Shown here piece by piece: positions 49,791-60,935 of a DNA stretch of 64,000 bases (position 1 is the first letter of the stretch; each line of letters opens with the position of its first letter). The notes under the pieces were generated by a model. That model was not told the DNA's origin. It saw only the letters and a list, made by a program, of their open reading frames with translations, and did no database searches. Source of the stretch: Methylocystis sp. ATCC 49242 (GTDB lineage Bacteria; Pseudomonadota; Alphaproteobacteria; Rhizobiales; Beijerinckiaceae). The stretch lies in contig NZ_KE124774.1 of the NCBI RefSeq assembly GCF_000188155.2, forward strand, positions 718,736-782,735. Reading direction: 5' to 3'. The position numbers and the translations under genes are program-made.

Positions 49791-50294
49791 TCAGATGAAA
49801 AGGTTCACGTCGGCCTTGACAGCCTGTTCGAGATAGGTCGCGGCTCCGCCGAAGGAGACGCCGTCGATCATGTCCTCCTTTTTGAACTCGAAGAGGTCCA
49901 TGGTCATCTGGCAGGCGACGAGCTTCACGCCGCTTTCGAGCGCGACGTCGCGCAGTTCCTCAATACTCGCCACGCCCTTCTTCTCGATCATGTTCTTCAT
50001 CATCGCCGTCGCGCCCGCGGTGACGCCGGGCAGGGCGGCGACGAGATTGGGCATGCCGAGATGCATGCCGGCCATCGGCATTTTCATCGCCGGATTTCCG
50101 AGCGGAGAAACCTCGAGGTCGAGCTTCTTCTTCAAGAGCCCGAGGCCATAGAAGGTGAAGAACAGCGTCGCGTCGATGTCCATCGCAGCGGCGGTCGTCG
50201 CCAGAATGAAAGGCGGATAGGCCCAGTCGAGCGTGCCTTTCGACACGATGATCGCCATGGACTTGCGGTTATCAACGCCGGAAGCGTCGGTCAT
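49791..50294 (-). CDS. dsrE2: DsrE2-like (DrsH/DsrEF-fold) sulfur-transfer protein
   Basis: A 167-residue protein of the DsrE/DsrF family, long DsrE2 form. It has SMAIIVSKGTLDWAYPPFIL, AMDIDATLFFTFYGLGLLKK, MAGMHLGMPNLVAALPGVTA and the conserved cysteine segment GVKLVACQMTMDLFEFKKED. DsrE2 often lies with tusA and rhodanese genes in sulfur-oxidising and other bacteria. The ATG at 50294 is preferred to the longer frame to 50342. The P-type ATPase gene upstream on the same strand ends 23 bp before it. Confidence 0.9.
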   Translation of the reverse strand: MTDASGVDNRKSMAIIVSKGTLDWAYPPFILATTAAAMDIDATLFFTFYGLGLLKKKLDLEVSPLGNPAMKMPMAGMHLGMPNLVAALPGVTAGATAMMKNMIEKKGVASIEELRDVALESGVKLVACQMTMDLFEFKKEDMIDGVSFGGAATYLEQAVKADVNLFI

Positions 50295-50317
50295 GAAGGC
50301 TCCTACGATGCGCGCGC

Positions 50318-52804
50318 TCAGAAGTCGATAAGGCGGCGCCACATCCCATACCAGCCGCCCGCGCTCAGGGCGAGCAGCGTTGCAAACGCCAGTCTGATGC
50401 CGTCTGGCGGCTCAAAGCGCAAGAGCCCCGCCAGCGGCGGAAAGAAAAGCCCCGCTGCTAGGATGGACAGAGCGGCCGCCGCGACCACCCAGAAAATAAT
50501 GTTCTCGCGGGCGAAGGGCGATACGCCCTTTGGCAAGGCGTTCGAAAGCGCAAGCGTGAGATTGCCGACAATGAGCGTGGCAAAGGCGAGGCCGCGCGCC
50601 TCGGGCTCGGGCACGCCGAAGCCATTGTCGATGACGTAGACGCTCATCACGGCCAGGAACACGATGAAGCCCTGTACAGCGCCTAGAGTCAGGTCGCGCG
50701 TTCCGAAGAGGGGCTCGTTGCGCGGGCGCGGAGGCCTCAGCATGGCGTCGGTTTCGCCGGGCTCGGCCTCGAAGACGAGCGAGCAGGTGGGATCGATGAT
50801 CAGTTCCATCAGCACCACATGCGGCGGCAGCAGGAGCGGCGGCAGTCCCATCAGGATTGGCGCCAGCGCGAGACCGGCTATCGGCACATGGATTGCGGTG
50901 ACGTAGGTGAGCGCCTTGCGCAGATTGGTGAATATGCGGCGTCCGAGCTGAACGCCCGCGACGATGGAAGCGAATCTGTCGTCGAGCAGCACAATATGCG
51001 CCGCCTCGCGCGCGACGTCCGAGCCGCGCTGGCCCATGGCGATGCCGATATGCGCGGCGGCGAGCGCCGGACCGTCGTTTACGCCGTCGCCTGTCATCGC
51101 GACGATATGGCCGTCATCCTTGAACGCCTCGACCAGCGCGAGCTTGCTCGTCGGCGTCACGCGCGCGAAGACGCGAATGTCGCGGATCTTGTCGGGCAGT
51201 TGCTCGGGCGGTGTGTCGGCGATGTCGACGCCGGTGAGAAAGCCGGCTTGCGCGTCGATTCCTGCCTCACGGGCGATGGCGAGAGCGGTCGCGGGATAGT
51301 CGCCGGTGATCATCGCCACGGTCACGCCTGCGCGCCGCGCCGCGGCGACGGCGTGAGGAACATCGTCGCGAACGGGGTCTTCGAAGGCCAGAAGGCCGAG
51401 AACGGCGAAGCTTGCCTCTTCGAGGCGGTCCTCGGGCGCGGGTTGCGTTTGCGCGACCGCGAGGACCCGCAGGCCGCGTCTCGCCATCTCCTCGACGACG
51501 GTCTTGTAACGGGCGCGCTCGTCGTCCGTTGAATGAGCCAGACGGAGTATTGCCTCCGGCGCCCCCTTCGCGGCCTTCGTCACACCATCCTCGACCCGCC
51601 AGGATTGAATGAAGGCCAGAAGCTCCGGCCTGATCGGGAAGCTCTCGATCGGCGTTCCTGCGGTTGTTACGCCGAGTTTCGCCGCGAGCGCATGGACCGC
51701 GCGATCCATCGGATCGACCGGGTTCTGCGAGCACGCGCGCAGCGCCGCGCGCAACAAGCGATGTTCGTCCGCGGACGGAGCTTCCGGAACGGGATTTATT
51801 CCGTGGCCCGTGGAAAGGGCCGTGATGGTCATGCGGTTTTGCGTGAGCGTGCCGGTCTTGTCGACGCAGAGGATCGAAGTCGATCCCAGCGTCTCCGTCA
51901 CCGAGGAACGACGGACGAGCACGTTGCGGCCCGCGAGGCGAAAGGCGCCGAGCGCGAGGAATATCGCGAGCACCATCGGAAACTCTTCGGGAAGCAGACC
52001 AATCGCCAGCGTGATCCCGGCAATGGCGCCCTCGAACCAGTCGCCATGCACGAGCCCGTAGGCGACGATGACGACCCCACAGAAAATCAGGGCGAACACG
52101 CCGAGTTTCGCAACCAGTTCGCCGGTGCGGCGTTGCAGGGGGCTCGGCTCTCCCTGTATCGCCGCGAGCGAGGCGCCGAGTCCGCCAACCGCCGTGCGCG
52201 CCCCCGTGCGCGCGACTTCCGCGACGCCGGAGCCGCGAACGATCATCGAGCCGGCATAGAGAAAGGGCGTGTAATCGCCGCCGGGATCGGGAAACGCCAG
52301 CTCCGCGCCGTCGCCAGCGAGCGTCTTGGTCACGGGCGCCGACTCGCCCGTGAGGATCGACTCGTCGATGACGAGGGCGTCTCCCGAAAGCAGGACGCCG
52401 TCGGCCGGAAGCCGCTCGCCCTCGCCGACGAGAATGACGTCTCCCGGCACGAGGTCGCGCGCCGGGATCCGCCGTTGCTCGCCGTCGCGCAGACAATGCG
52501 CCATTGGCTCGGCGAGCCGCTGCAAAGCCTTCAGCGCGCGCTCGCTGCGCAACTCCTGCACGACGACCAGCGAAATCGACGCAGCCGCGCCGGCCACCAT
52601 GAACAGGCCCTCGCCAAGGTCTCCGACGAAGAGATAAAGCGCCGCCGCCGCCATGAGCAGCGCGAACATCGGCTCTTTCAGCGTGCGAAGCGCGATGGCG
52701 AAGAAACCGAGCGGCGGCGCCTCGGGCGGGGCGTTGGGTCCGAACTGCGCAAGGCGGCGAGCGGCTTCCCCGGAGGTGAGACCCTGGAAGTTTCGCGGCG
52801 TCAT
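50318..52804 (-). CDS. P-type cation-transporting ATPase (P2-like)
   Basis: An 828-residue P-type ATPase. N-terminal cation-ATPase domain (GLTSGEAARRLAQFGPNAPP) is followed by the actuator with LVPGDVILVGEGERLPADGV and ESILTGESAPVTK. The membrane motif is LAIGLLPEEFPMVLAIFLAL (PEEFP in place of PEGLP). Phosphorylation site CVDKTGTLTQNRMTI, and MTGDGVNDGPALAAAHIGIA near residue 560. The C-terminal membrane part has PHVVLMELIIDPTCSLVFEA. Ca2+ or Mn2+ are typical for relatives; not certain. It is directly upstream of dsrE2-tusA, perhaps one operon. Confidence 0.9.
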   Translation of the reverse strand: MTPRNFQGLTSGEAARRLAQFGPNAPPEAPPLGFFAIALRTLKEPMFALLMAAAALYLFVGDLGEGLFMVAGAAASISLVVVQELRSERALKALQRLAEPMAHCLRDGEQRRIPARDLVPGDVILVGEGERLPADGVLLSGDALVIDESILTGESAPVTKTLAGDGAELAFPDPGGDYTPFLYAGSMIVRGSGVAEVARTGARTAVGGLGASLAAIQGEPSPLQRRTGELVAKLGVFALIFCGVVIVAYGLVHGDWFEGAIAGITLAIGLLPEEFPMVLAIFLALGAFRLAGRNVLVRRSSVTETLGSTSILCVDKTGTLTQNRMTITALSTGHGINPVPEAPSADEHRLLRAALRACSQNPVDPMDRAVHALAAKLGVTTAGTPIESFPIRPELLAFIQSWRVEDGVTKAAKGAPEAILRLAHSTDDERARYKTVVEEMARRGLRVLAVAQTQPAPEDRLEEASFAVLGLLAFEDPVRDDVPHAVAAARRAGVTVAMITGDYPATALAIAREAGIDAQAGFLTGVDIADTPPEQLPDKIRDIRVFARVTPTSKLALVEAFKDDGHIVAMTGDGVNDGPALAAAHIGIAMGQRGSDVAREAAHIVLLDDRFASIVAGVQLGRRIFTNLRKALTYVTAIHVPIAGLALAPILMGLPPLLLPPHVVLMELIIDPTCSLVFEAEPGETDAMLRPPRPRNEPLFGTRDLTLGAVQGFIVFLAVMSVYVIDNGFGVPEPEARGLAFATLIVGNLTLALSNALPKGVSPFARENIIFWVVAAAALSILAAGLFFPPLAGLLRFEPPDGIRLAFATLLALSAGGWYGMWRRLIDF

Positions 52805-53042
52805 GCGGTATCCGGATTGGAGTGGATCATCCTAAATGTAAAGCAGCTTACCCCATCAGGGGAAAGCCCCGGGATTTCATTCCGGACATTCAACATTTGC
52901 CGCCCTTTTTCAGGCGCTGGACCTGCGCGCCCTCGTCGGGATCTCTTGCGACATCGAGCGCTTCCGCGCGTCGATGTTGTGAACTGCCCGACTTGGGCGG
53001 CGATCTTGCGAGGAAAGGGCTAACACGCTACCTTCCTTCCAA

Positions 53043-53119
53043 TGGCGAGGGGCGCCGCGTTCGCGGCTGAGAAGCACCCGTCGAACCTGATCCGGGTCAT
53101 GCCGGCGGAGGGAATGCCA
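53043..53119 (+). promoter_or_regulatory. TPP riboswitch (THI element) upstream of thiC
   Basis: The conserved core ggctgagaagcacccgtc (53065-53082) and gaacctgatccgggtcatg, then ccggcggagggaatgcca, is seen. Outer stem tggc (53043-53046) with gcca (53116-53119). It binds thiamine pyrophosphate and lowers thiC expression. The thiC start is about 100 bp downstream, enough for an expression platform that could hide the AAGGAG sites. Confidence 0.93.
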
Positions 53120-53145
53120 GGTTCAGGGCCGCTTCGGTCCTCTAG

Positions 53146-55044
<1,899 letters not shown>

Positions 55045-55074
55045 ACTCTCCAAAGCGAGCCTCGGAAGGCCTCC

Positions 55075-55106
55075 AGCCGGTCGCGGAAATGCGACCGGCT
55101 TTTTTC
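55075..55106 (+). terminator. intrinsic terminator of thiC
   Basis: A 10-bp perfect stem AGCCGGTCGC/GCGACCGGCT with a 6-base loop, followed by TTTTTT. It begins 31 bp after the thiC stop. Confidence 0.92.
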
Positions 55107-55313
55107 GTCCGACAGGGGCCAGGCGCCGAAGCCGACGTTTCCGGCAGCTCCAGCGTCGCTTTGTTCGAGTCACTTTGGCGAGGAACGGCCCCCTTTTGAC
55201 CACAAACAGTCTATTCGGACCCCATCCACAGGACCACCTTACTCTCCGTAGTTTTCGTCGCTCCGCCCTTTGAAATCCGCCCGTGGAGCGCGCGTCCCGA
55301 AGGAGGATCCAAT

Positions 55314-55541
55314 ATGTCCAGCAGCGACTCGAACATGGACAAGCCCGGCATGCCGAAGGACAAATACACCGGCATGCGTTCCTTTGATTTCGCCATGACG
55401 CCGAACGTCTATATCTGCGGCGCGGCGGGAGCGGTCCTCGGTCTTATCCTCGCCATGTGGGGCACGAACGACGTCGGCATCGTCACCGCGACCGTCATCG
55501 TCTTCGCCATTCTTTCCGGCATCTTCGGAATGTTCGTCTGA
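55314..55541 (+). CDS. small two-span membrane protein, unknown
   Basis: A 75-residue protein. A polar N-terminus (MSSSDSNMDKPGMPKDKYTG) precedes two membrane spans (VYICGAAGAVLGLILAMWG; VGIVTATVIVFAILSGIFGM). A perfect AGGAGG lies six bases before the ATG. A terminator follows the stop. It recalls small oxidase-associated subunits, but no specific family is recognised. Confidence 0.75.
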   Translation: MSSSDSNMDKPGMPKDKYTGMRSFDFAMTPNVYICGAAGAVLGLILAMWGTNDVGIVTATVIVFAILSGIFGMFV

Positions 55542-55573
55542 GCTTCGGACCTCTCACCCGAGGTTCAGTCACG

Positions 55574-55597
55574 CGCCCGGCTTCGGCCGGGCGTTTC
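55574..55597 (+). terminator. intrinsic terminator of the small membrane-protein gene
   Basis: Stem CGCCCGGC-TTCG-GCCGGGCG followed by TTTCT. It begins 33 bp after the stop at 55541 and also faces the end of the carbonic anhydrase gene. Confidence 0.8.
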
Positions 55598-55630
55598 TGT
55601 TCAGCGGATGCGCCTCGACGCCGTTCCGCG

Positions 55631-56293
55631 TCAGCCCACCGGGACGGGCGTCTTGCGCACACGCTTCTGCTTGAAGATTACGTCGATGTCGCTACCCGGC
55701 GGCAATGTGATGAGCGGCTGAAGTATGCCGTCGCTGATGCTGTAGACCCAACCGTGGATCGTCGGGCTTCTGTCCTTTTCCCAAGCGTCCTGCACGATCG
55801 ACAGATGCGACAGGTTGTAGACCTGATGGATAACATTCAGCTCCACGAGACGCTCAAGTTGCTCCTTCTTGGTCGGCAGCGCGTCGATTTCTTCACGGTG
55901 TAGCTTGTACAGATCCTTGATGTGCATCAGCCATTTGTTGGCGAGCAAAAGTTCCGGGTCCTGAGGCGACATCGCGGCTTTGACGCCCCCGCAATTGTAA
56001 TGGCCGCACACGATCACGTCCCGCACTTTCAGCACCTGGACCGCATATTGAATCACGCTCAGACAATTGAAGTCCGTTGCGATGATCTGATTGGCGATGT
56101 TGCGCTGGACGAAGATTTCACCGGGCCTGAGGTTCATGATCGTGACCGCGGACACGCGGCTGTCCGAACAGCCGATCCAGAGAAACTCGGGGCTCTGGTT
56201 CTGCGCCATTTCCTTGAAGTAGTTCGGGTCTCGCTGCTTTGTTTCCGCCGCCCAAACCTTGTTCTCGAGTAGAAGTCTTTCTATCGATTGCAT
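55631..56293 (-). CDS. can: beta-carbonic anhydrase
   Basis: A 220-residue beta-class carbonic anhydrase. Zinc ligands: Cys42 in WIGCSDSRVSAV and His98/Cys101 in VIVCGHYNCGGVKAA; the Asp44-Arg46 dyad is intact. Other parts: PGEIFVQRNIANQI and the C-terminal GWVYSISDGILQPLI. It interconverts CO2 and bicarbonate in the cytosol, feeding carboxylases. It is divergent from a SulP-family transporter about 500 bp away. Confidence 0.95.
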   Translation of the reverse strand: MQSIERLLLENKVWAAETKQRDPNYFKEMAQNQSPEFLWIGCSDSRVSAVTIMNLRPGEIFVQRNIANQIIATDFNCLSVIQYAVQVLKVRDVIVCGHYNCGGVKAAMSPQDPELLLANKWLMHIKDLYKLHREEIDALPTKKEQLERLVELNVIHQVYNLSHLSIVQDAWEKDRSPTIHGWVYSISDGILQPLITLPPGSDIDVIFKQKRVRKTPVPVG

Positions 56294-56803
56294 CGCTGTC
56301 CGCCGCTTGTTTCATTCCTCGCAGCAATTCGCCGGAAAGACCCGGATTTCGCTATCGGACGACTAAAGCCGCCAGAAACAAAAGAGCAAAGCTCCAGAAA
56401 TATTTTTTGTCATGGGACCAAGACTCACGAATATCTCGCGCCTCCCAATGGCGCCACTCTATCCCCGCGGCGGGGCGAAATCCCCGCTCTCGGCGAGTTC
56501 ACATTGGCTTTAGCGATATTTGTTAGTGTGGAGCTATGAAATTACGATATTGATGCTTAATTGGAGACACATTCGGGAAAGAATCCGGAAACATCCCGGA
56601 AGGGCTCCGAATACGCGCCGCGGGGCGGGCTATCGCGTCAACGGGCGAGATCGAATTCTCGCGGAAGCCCCGCTTCGGATGAACGCGTTCCGGAAACTCG
56701 ATGACGAGCAACCGTTCCGGTCGAGCACGGAAGAACGTTGCGTCCCTTTGCTACGCAGCGAAAACCCGCCCGGCGCGCGCGCTCGAGATCAGGGAGATCA
56801 GAA
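56294..56803. other. 510-bp divergent intergenic region, no clear gene
   Basis: It lies between the carbonic anhydrase and SulP genes. Open frames exist on the plus strand (for example from 56520), but their translations are Arg-rich and not protein-like. It must hold both promoters; the stretch around 56500-56545 is AT-richer. No repeat or RNA gene recognised. Confidence 0.5.
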
Positions 56804-58552
56804 TTGTCCGTTCCAACTATCGCAAGAACACGGCAGTCCGAACGCAGCGGTCTCGCGGAACTTTACATGCCGAAGCTGTTGACGGTGCTGAGGGAGGGCT
56901 ATGGCCTCGCGCAGCTGCGGGCAGACGCGATCGCGGGTCTGACGGTCGCCATTGTCGCGCTGCCGTTGTCGATGGCGATCGCGATCGCTTCCGGCGCGAG
57001 CCCCGCGCAAGGGCTTTTCACGGCGATCGTGGGCGGTTTTCTCGTTTCCGCGCTCGGCGGATCGCGTTTTCAGATCGGCGGGCCCGCCGGCGCCTTTATC
57101 GTTCTGGTGGCGACGACCGTCGCTACGCATGGAATGGACGGCCTGATCCTCGCGACATTCCTCTCCGGCGTGATCATGGCCGCAATCGGGTTCCTGCGGC
57201 TAGGAACCTTCATCAAATTCATCCCGTTTCCGGTCACGGTCGGCTTCACCGCCGGCATCGCTGTCATCATTTTCGCCAGCCAGATCAGGGAACTCCTTGG
57301 GCTAACGCTTCCTGCGGGCGGAGAGCCCGGGGAACTCCTCGAAAAACTGCCCGTGCTGTGGTCGGCGCTTCCGACGCTCACGCCTGCCGCAATGGGACTT
57401 TCGTTTGCGACGGTCGCGGTCATCGTCGGCCTCAAGCAGGTGCGCCCCCATTGGCCGGGAATGCTCATCGCCGTCGTTGCGACTGCGGCGGTCACGGCGG
57501 CCCTCGGGCTTCCGGTGACGACGATCGGCTCGAAATTCGGCGGCATCCCCAATGTTCTGCCCGCGCCGAGCCTGCCTGATTTCTCCATCGAAAAAATTCG
57601 GGCGGTTTTTCCGGCGGCGGTTTCCTTCGCGCTGCTGGGCTCCATCGAGTCGCTTCTCTCGGCGGTCGTTGCGGACGGCATGACCGGCCGGCGTCATCGG
57701 TCGAATTGTGAACTGGTCGCGGAGGGCGCGGCGAACATCGGCGCCGCGCTTTTCGGGGGATTCTGCGTGACCGGCACGATCGCGAGAACGGCGACCAATG
57801 TTCGCGCCGGCGCGCATGGTCCAGTCGCGGGCATACTGCATGCGGTTTTCCTGCTCCTTTTCATGCTGCTTGCCGCGCCACTCGCCTCTTTCATTCCTCT
57901 GGCGGCGCTCGCGGGAGTGCTCGCAATCGTCGCGTGGAACATGATCGAGCGGCCCGCCATTGCGGTCCTGCTGAGATCGGGCTGGGGTGACGCCGCCGTT
58001 CTGGCCGCGACCTTCTTCCTCACCATCTTCCGCGACCTGACGGAGGCCATCACCGTCGGCTTCGCTCTGGGTTCTGTTCTGTTCATTCACAGAATGTCGC
58101 AGGCGACCGAGGTCGAAACCCATATGCCCTACGTCGGCGAGGACGCGCCGGACGACGAGGCGGGTTACGACGAGGCCCGCTCGGCGGATCCCGAAGTCGT
58201 CATCTACCGGATCACCGGCGCGTTCTTCTTCGGCGCGGCGGCGTCGATCGGCTCCGTGCTGGATCGAATCTCCGATACGCACCGGGGGCTGATAATCGAT
58301 TTTTCGGCGGTGCCTTTCCTCGATTCGACCGGCGGCAATGTCATGGAAGGGCTTGCGCACAAGACGCATCACAGGGGTGTGGAGCTTTTCATATCGGGCG
58401 CCAATGCGGATATTCGGCGCGCGCTGCTCGCCCATGGCGTGCGTCCGCCGCAGGTGCATTTCGCCGCCACGATCGACGACGCCATGGCCCAATACAACGA
58501 AATCTGGCCGAGCCATGCCGCAAGGGCAGGGACTGTAGCGGAGCCGGCGTAG
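56804..58552 (+). CDS. SulP-family anion transporter with STAS domain
   Basis: A 582-residue SLC26/SulP transporter. The N-terminal region LRADAIAGLTVAIVALPLSM is the classic SulP start. Many membrane spans follow (GGSRFQIGGPAGAFIVLVAT; FVTGTIARTATNVRAGA-like). From about residue 460 a STAS domain: VVIYRITGAFFFGAAASIGS, LIIDFSAVPFLDSTGGNVME. Substrates include sulfate or bicarbonate; the divergent carbonic anhydrase favours bicarbonate (BicA-like), as inference. The TTG at 56804 has GGGAG eight bases upstream and keeps the conserved LAELYMPKL; an ATG at 56867 would cut it. Confidence 0.9.
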   Translation: MSVPTIARTRQSERSGLAELYMPKLLTVLREGYGLAQLRADAIAGLTVAIVALPLSMAIAIASGASPAQGLFTAIVGGFLVSALGGSRFQIGGPAGAFIVLVATTVATHGMDGLILATFLSGVIMAAIGFLRLGTFIKFIPFPVTVGFTAGIAVIIFASQIRELLGLTLPAGGEPGELLEKLPVLWSALPTLTPAAMGLSFATVAVIVGLKQVRPHWPGMLIAVVATAAVTAALGLPVTTIGSKFGGIPNVLPAPSLPDFSIEKIRAVFPAAVSFALLGSIESLLSAVVADGMTGRRHRSNCELVAEGAANIGAALFGGFCVTGTIARTATNVRAGAHGPVAGILHAVFLLLFMLLAAPLASFIPLAALAGVLAIVAWNMIERPAIAVLLRSGWGDAAVLAATFFLTIFRDLTEAITVGFALGSVLFIHRMSQATEVETHMPYVGEDAPDDEAGYDEARSADPEVVIYRITGAFFFGAAASIGSVLDRISDTHRGLIIDFSAVPFLDSTGGNVMEGLAHKTHHRGVELFISGANADIRRALLAHGVRPPQVHFAATIDDAMAQYNEIWPSHAARAGTVAEPA

Positions 58553-58618
58553 AGCGCCGGCGCCGCACGGGCTGACAAATCCGCCGCGAGGCGCCAAACA
58601 GGCGGCGGGAGAAATCAC

Positions 58619-59164
58619 ATGACCGACACGAAACGCGACGCCGTCATCGGCGTCGTCACCGCCTCCGACCGGGCCAGCGCCGGCGTCTACAAGGACGAGA
58701 GCGGCCCGGCGATCGAGGCCTATCTTTCCTCCGTGCTCACGACGCCGTTCCGCATCGAGCGGCGCGTTATTCCCGATGGTTTCGAGAGCGTGCGCGACAC
58801 GCTGATCGACCTGGCCGACAATGTCGGCTGCGATCTCGTCGTCACCACCGGCGGCACGGGGCCGAGCCCGCGCGACCTGACGCCCGAGGCCACGCTCGCC
58901 GCCTGTCCGCGCGAACTGCCAGGTTTCGGGGAACTCATGCGCAGCGTCTCGCTGGCCCAGACGCCGACCGCGATCCTGTCGCGCCAGCTGGCGGCGCACA
59001 GAGGCAAATGCCTCGTCATCAATCTGCCGGGCAAGCCGGCGGCGATAGAGCTTTGCCTTGACGCCGTCATGCCGGCGGTGCCCTATTGCCTCGATCTCAT
59101 CGGCGCCGCCTATATCGAGACCGATCCGGCGCGCGTGAAAGCCTTCCGCCCCAAGCCGAAATAA
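58619..59164 (+). CDS. mogA: molybdopterin adenylyltransferase
   Basis: A 181-residue MogA/MoaB-family protein. [20 protein letters not shown], the MPT-binding [20 protein letters not shown] and the C-terminal [20 protein letters not shown] are intact. MogA adenylylates molybdopterin before Mo insertion by MoeA. No other moa/moe gene is adjacent. ATG 58619 follows GGGAG. Confidence 0.93.
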   Translation: MTDTKRDAVIGVVTASDRASAGVYKDESGPAIEAYLSSVLTTPFRIERRVIPDGFESVRDTLIDLADNVGCDLVVTTGGTGPSPRDLTPEATLAACPRELPGFGELMRSVSLAQTPTAILSRQLAAHRGKCLVINLPGKPAAIELCLDAVMPAVPYCLDLIGAAYIETDPARVKAFRPKPK

Positions 59165-59307
59165 CTACCCGTTCGGGTGGGTTTCCATCGCCCAAGGCGA
59201 CAATCCGCCCGCTTCTCATCCTGCCCCGCCGCCTGTATAGGGAGAGCGCGTTTGAGGGGACGAGTCGTCGCAAACGCGTCTCGAATTGCGGGCGGGGGCT
59301 TCCAAAG

Positions 59308-60123
59308 ATGAACGATTTGCGTCTGGTCGTTGTGGGCGCCGCGGGCCGTATGGGCCGTATGCTAACGCAGGTCATCCCCGATACTCTGGGCGTCCGCCTC
59401 GTCGCGGCGCTCGAGGCCGAAGGCGCAGCGACAATCGGCGCCGACAGCGGCGCCGCCTTCGGCCAGGGGCCGAATGGCGTTCCGGTGACCAGCGATGTCG
59501 CCGCAGCTCTCGCCGGGGCCGACGCCGTCGTCGATTTTTCCTGTCCCGCCGCCACTGTCGCCATGGCGAAGGCCGCGGCCGGGGCGGGCGTCGCCCATGT
59601 CATCGGCACGACCGGACTGTCGGCGGAAGACCTCGACGCTATCGCCGCGGCGGCGCGGGAGACGGCGGTCGTGCGCTCCGGCAACATGAGCCTCGGCGTC
59701 AATCTGCTCGCTGTTCTCGTGGAGCGCGCGGCGCAGGCGCTCGGGCCGGCATGGGACGCGGAAATCGTCGAGATGCATCATCGGCTGAAGGTCGACGCTC
59801 CGTCGGGCACGGCGCTGCTGCTCGGCGAGGCTTTGGCGCGGGGCAGGGGGATCGACCTTTCCGAACACAGCGCGCGCGGCCGCGACGGCATGACGGGCGC
59901 GCGCAAGGGCGGCGACATCGGCTTCGCGAGCCTGCGCGGCGGAACGGTCATCGGCGATCATACAGTGTATTTCGCCGGGGCCGGCGAGCGCATCGAGCTG
60001 TCGCATCGGGCCGAGGACCGCGGCATCTTCGCCCGCGGCGCGCTGGCGGCCGCGCTCTGGACGCGCGGCAAGGCGCCGGGGCTCTACTCCATGGCCGACG
60101 TGCTGGGCCTTTCCGGCCACTGA
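59308..60123 (+). CDS. dapB: 4-hydroxy-tetrahydrodipicolinate reductase
   Basis: A 271-residue DapB. N-terminal NAD(P) motif [12 protein letters not shown], substrate motifs [20 protein letters not shown] and [20 protein letters not shown], with conserved [12 protein letters not shown] and [10 protein letters not shown]. It reduces HTPA to tetrahydrodipicolinate for lysine and diaminopimelate. gpmA follows after 16 bp, the usual Rhizobiales dapB-gpmA pair. ATG 59308 is the normal start; a longer frame upstream is not protein-like. Confidence 0.96.
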   Translation: MNDLRLVVVGAAGRMGRMLTQVIPDTLGVRLVAALEAEGAATIGADSGAAFGQGPNGVPVTSDVAAALAGADAVVDFSCPAATVAMAKAAAGAGVAHVIGTTGLSAEDLDAIAAAARETAVVRSGNMSLGVNLLAVLVERAAQALGPAWDAEIVEMHHRLKVDAPSGTALLLGEALARGRGIDLSEHSARGRDGMTGARKGGDIGFASLRGGTVIGDHTVYFAGAGERIELSHRAEDRGIFARGALAAALWTRGKAPGLYSMADVLGLSGH

Positions 60124-60139
60124 CCTTCACGAGACCCCA

Positions 60140-60766
60140 ATGAGCATGCATCGCACACTCGTCCTCGTCCGGCATGGCCAGAGCGAATGGAACGCCAAGA
60201 ACCTTTTCACGGGCTGGAAGAATCCCGACCTGACGCCGCTCGGGATAGAGGAAGCGCGTCGCGCGGGGCAGGAGCTCAAGAAGCTCGACCTGCTGTTCAG
60301 CATTGGCTTTACTTCGGCGTTGATCCGCGCGCAGCACACGCTGGAGCTGATCTTCGAGGAGCTGGGTCAGTCCGGCGTGCCGACCGTTAAGGACCGCGCG
60401 CTGAACGAACGTCATTACGGCGATCTTTCTGGCCTCAACAAGGACGAGGCGCGCGAGAAATGGGGCGAGGAGCAGGTGCATCTCTGGCGGCGCTCCTATG
60501 ACGTGCCGCCGCCCGGCGGCGAAAGCCTGAAGGACACGGTGGCGCGCGTTCTGCCTTTCTATTGCCAGCGCATTCTGCCGCCGGTGATGCGCGGCGAGCG
60601 CGTGCTGGTCGCGGCGCATGGCAATTCATTGCGCGCGCTCGCGATGGTGCTCGACCAGCTGACGCCCGAGAGCGTGACGAAGCTGGAGCTCGCGACAGGC
60701 GTGCCGATCATATACCGGCTCAACGCCGACTCGACCGTGGCGTCGAAGACGGTGCTGGAGCATTGA
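60140..60766 (+). CDS. gpmA: 2,3-bisphosphoglycerate-dependent phosphoglycerate mutase
   Basis: A 208-residue mutase, the short form. [20 protein letters not shown] gives the phosphohistidine, [20 protein letters not shown] and [20 protein letters not shown] give the rest of the active site. It interconverts 3- and 2-phosphoglycerate, which in serine-cycle methylotrophs lies on the path to PEP. Translationally close to dapB. A GC hairpin follows the stop. Confidence 0.96.
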   Translation: MSMHRTLVLVRHGQSEWNAKNLFTGWKNPDLTPLGIEEARRAGQELKKLDLLFSIGFTSALIRAQHTLELIFEELGQSGVPTVKDRALNERHYGDLSGLNKDEAREKWGEEQVHLWRRSYDVPPPGGESLKDTVARVLPFYCQRILPPVMRGERVLVAAHGNSLRALAMVLDQLTPESVTKLELATGVPIIYRLNADSTVASKTVLEH

Positions 60767-60771
60767 AAATT

Positions 60772-60804
60772 CTGCAGCGACGCCTCGAGGAGGCGCCGTT
60801 GCAG
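60772..60804 (+). terminator. long GC hairpin after gpmA
   Basis: Arms CTGCA (60772-60776) and TGCAG (60800-60804) enclose CGCCTC-GAG-GAGGCG (60781-60795), forming an imperfect long stem 5 bp after the gpmA stop. No T run follows, so it may be a weak terminator or mRNA end-stabiliser. Confidence 0.5.
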
Positions 60805-60935
60805 CGTGTCATGATCGCAACACTGCCCGATATTCGTTTTATTGCGTTTCTTTGCAGGTTGCGCGGCCGCCGCGAATCCTAACAAATTGTATACAATGTT
60901 TCTCGTTTTCGATTTTATTGCAGAGGGCGTTTCAC

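Noticed and set aside
56520-56882. Plus-strand frame between carbonic anhydrase and SulP
   Set aside because: Arg- and Pro-rich translation without motif or good ribosome site, and it runs into the SulP start in another frame.
57302-58999. Long minus-strand open frame opposite the SulP gene
   Set aside because: Arg/Asp-rich shadow; the SulP and STAS motifs are on the plus strand.
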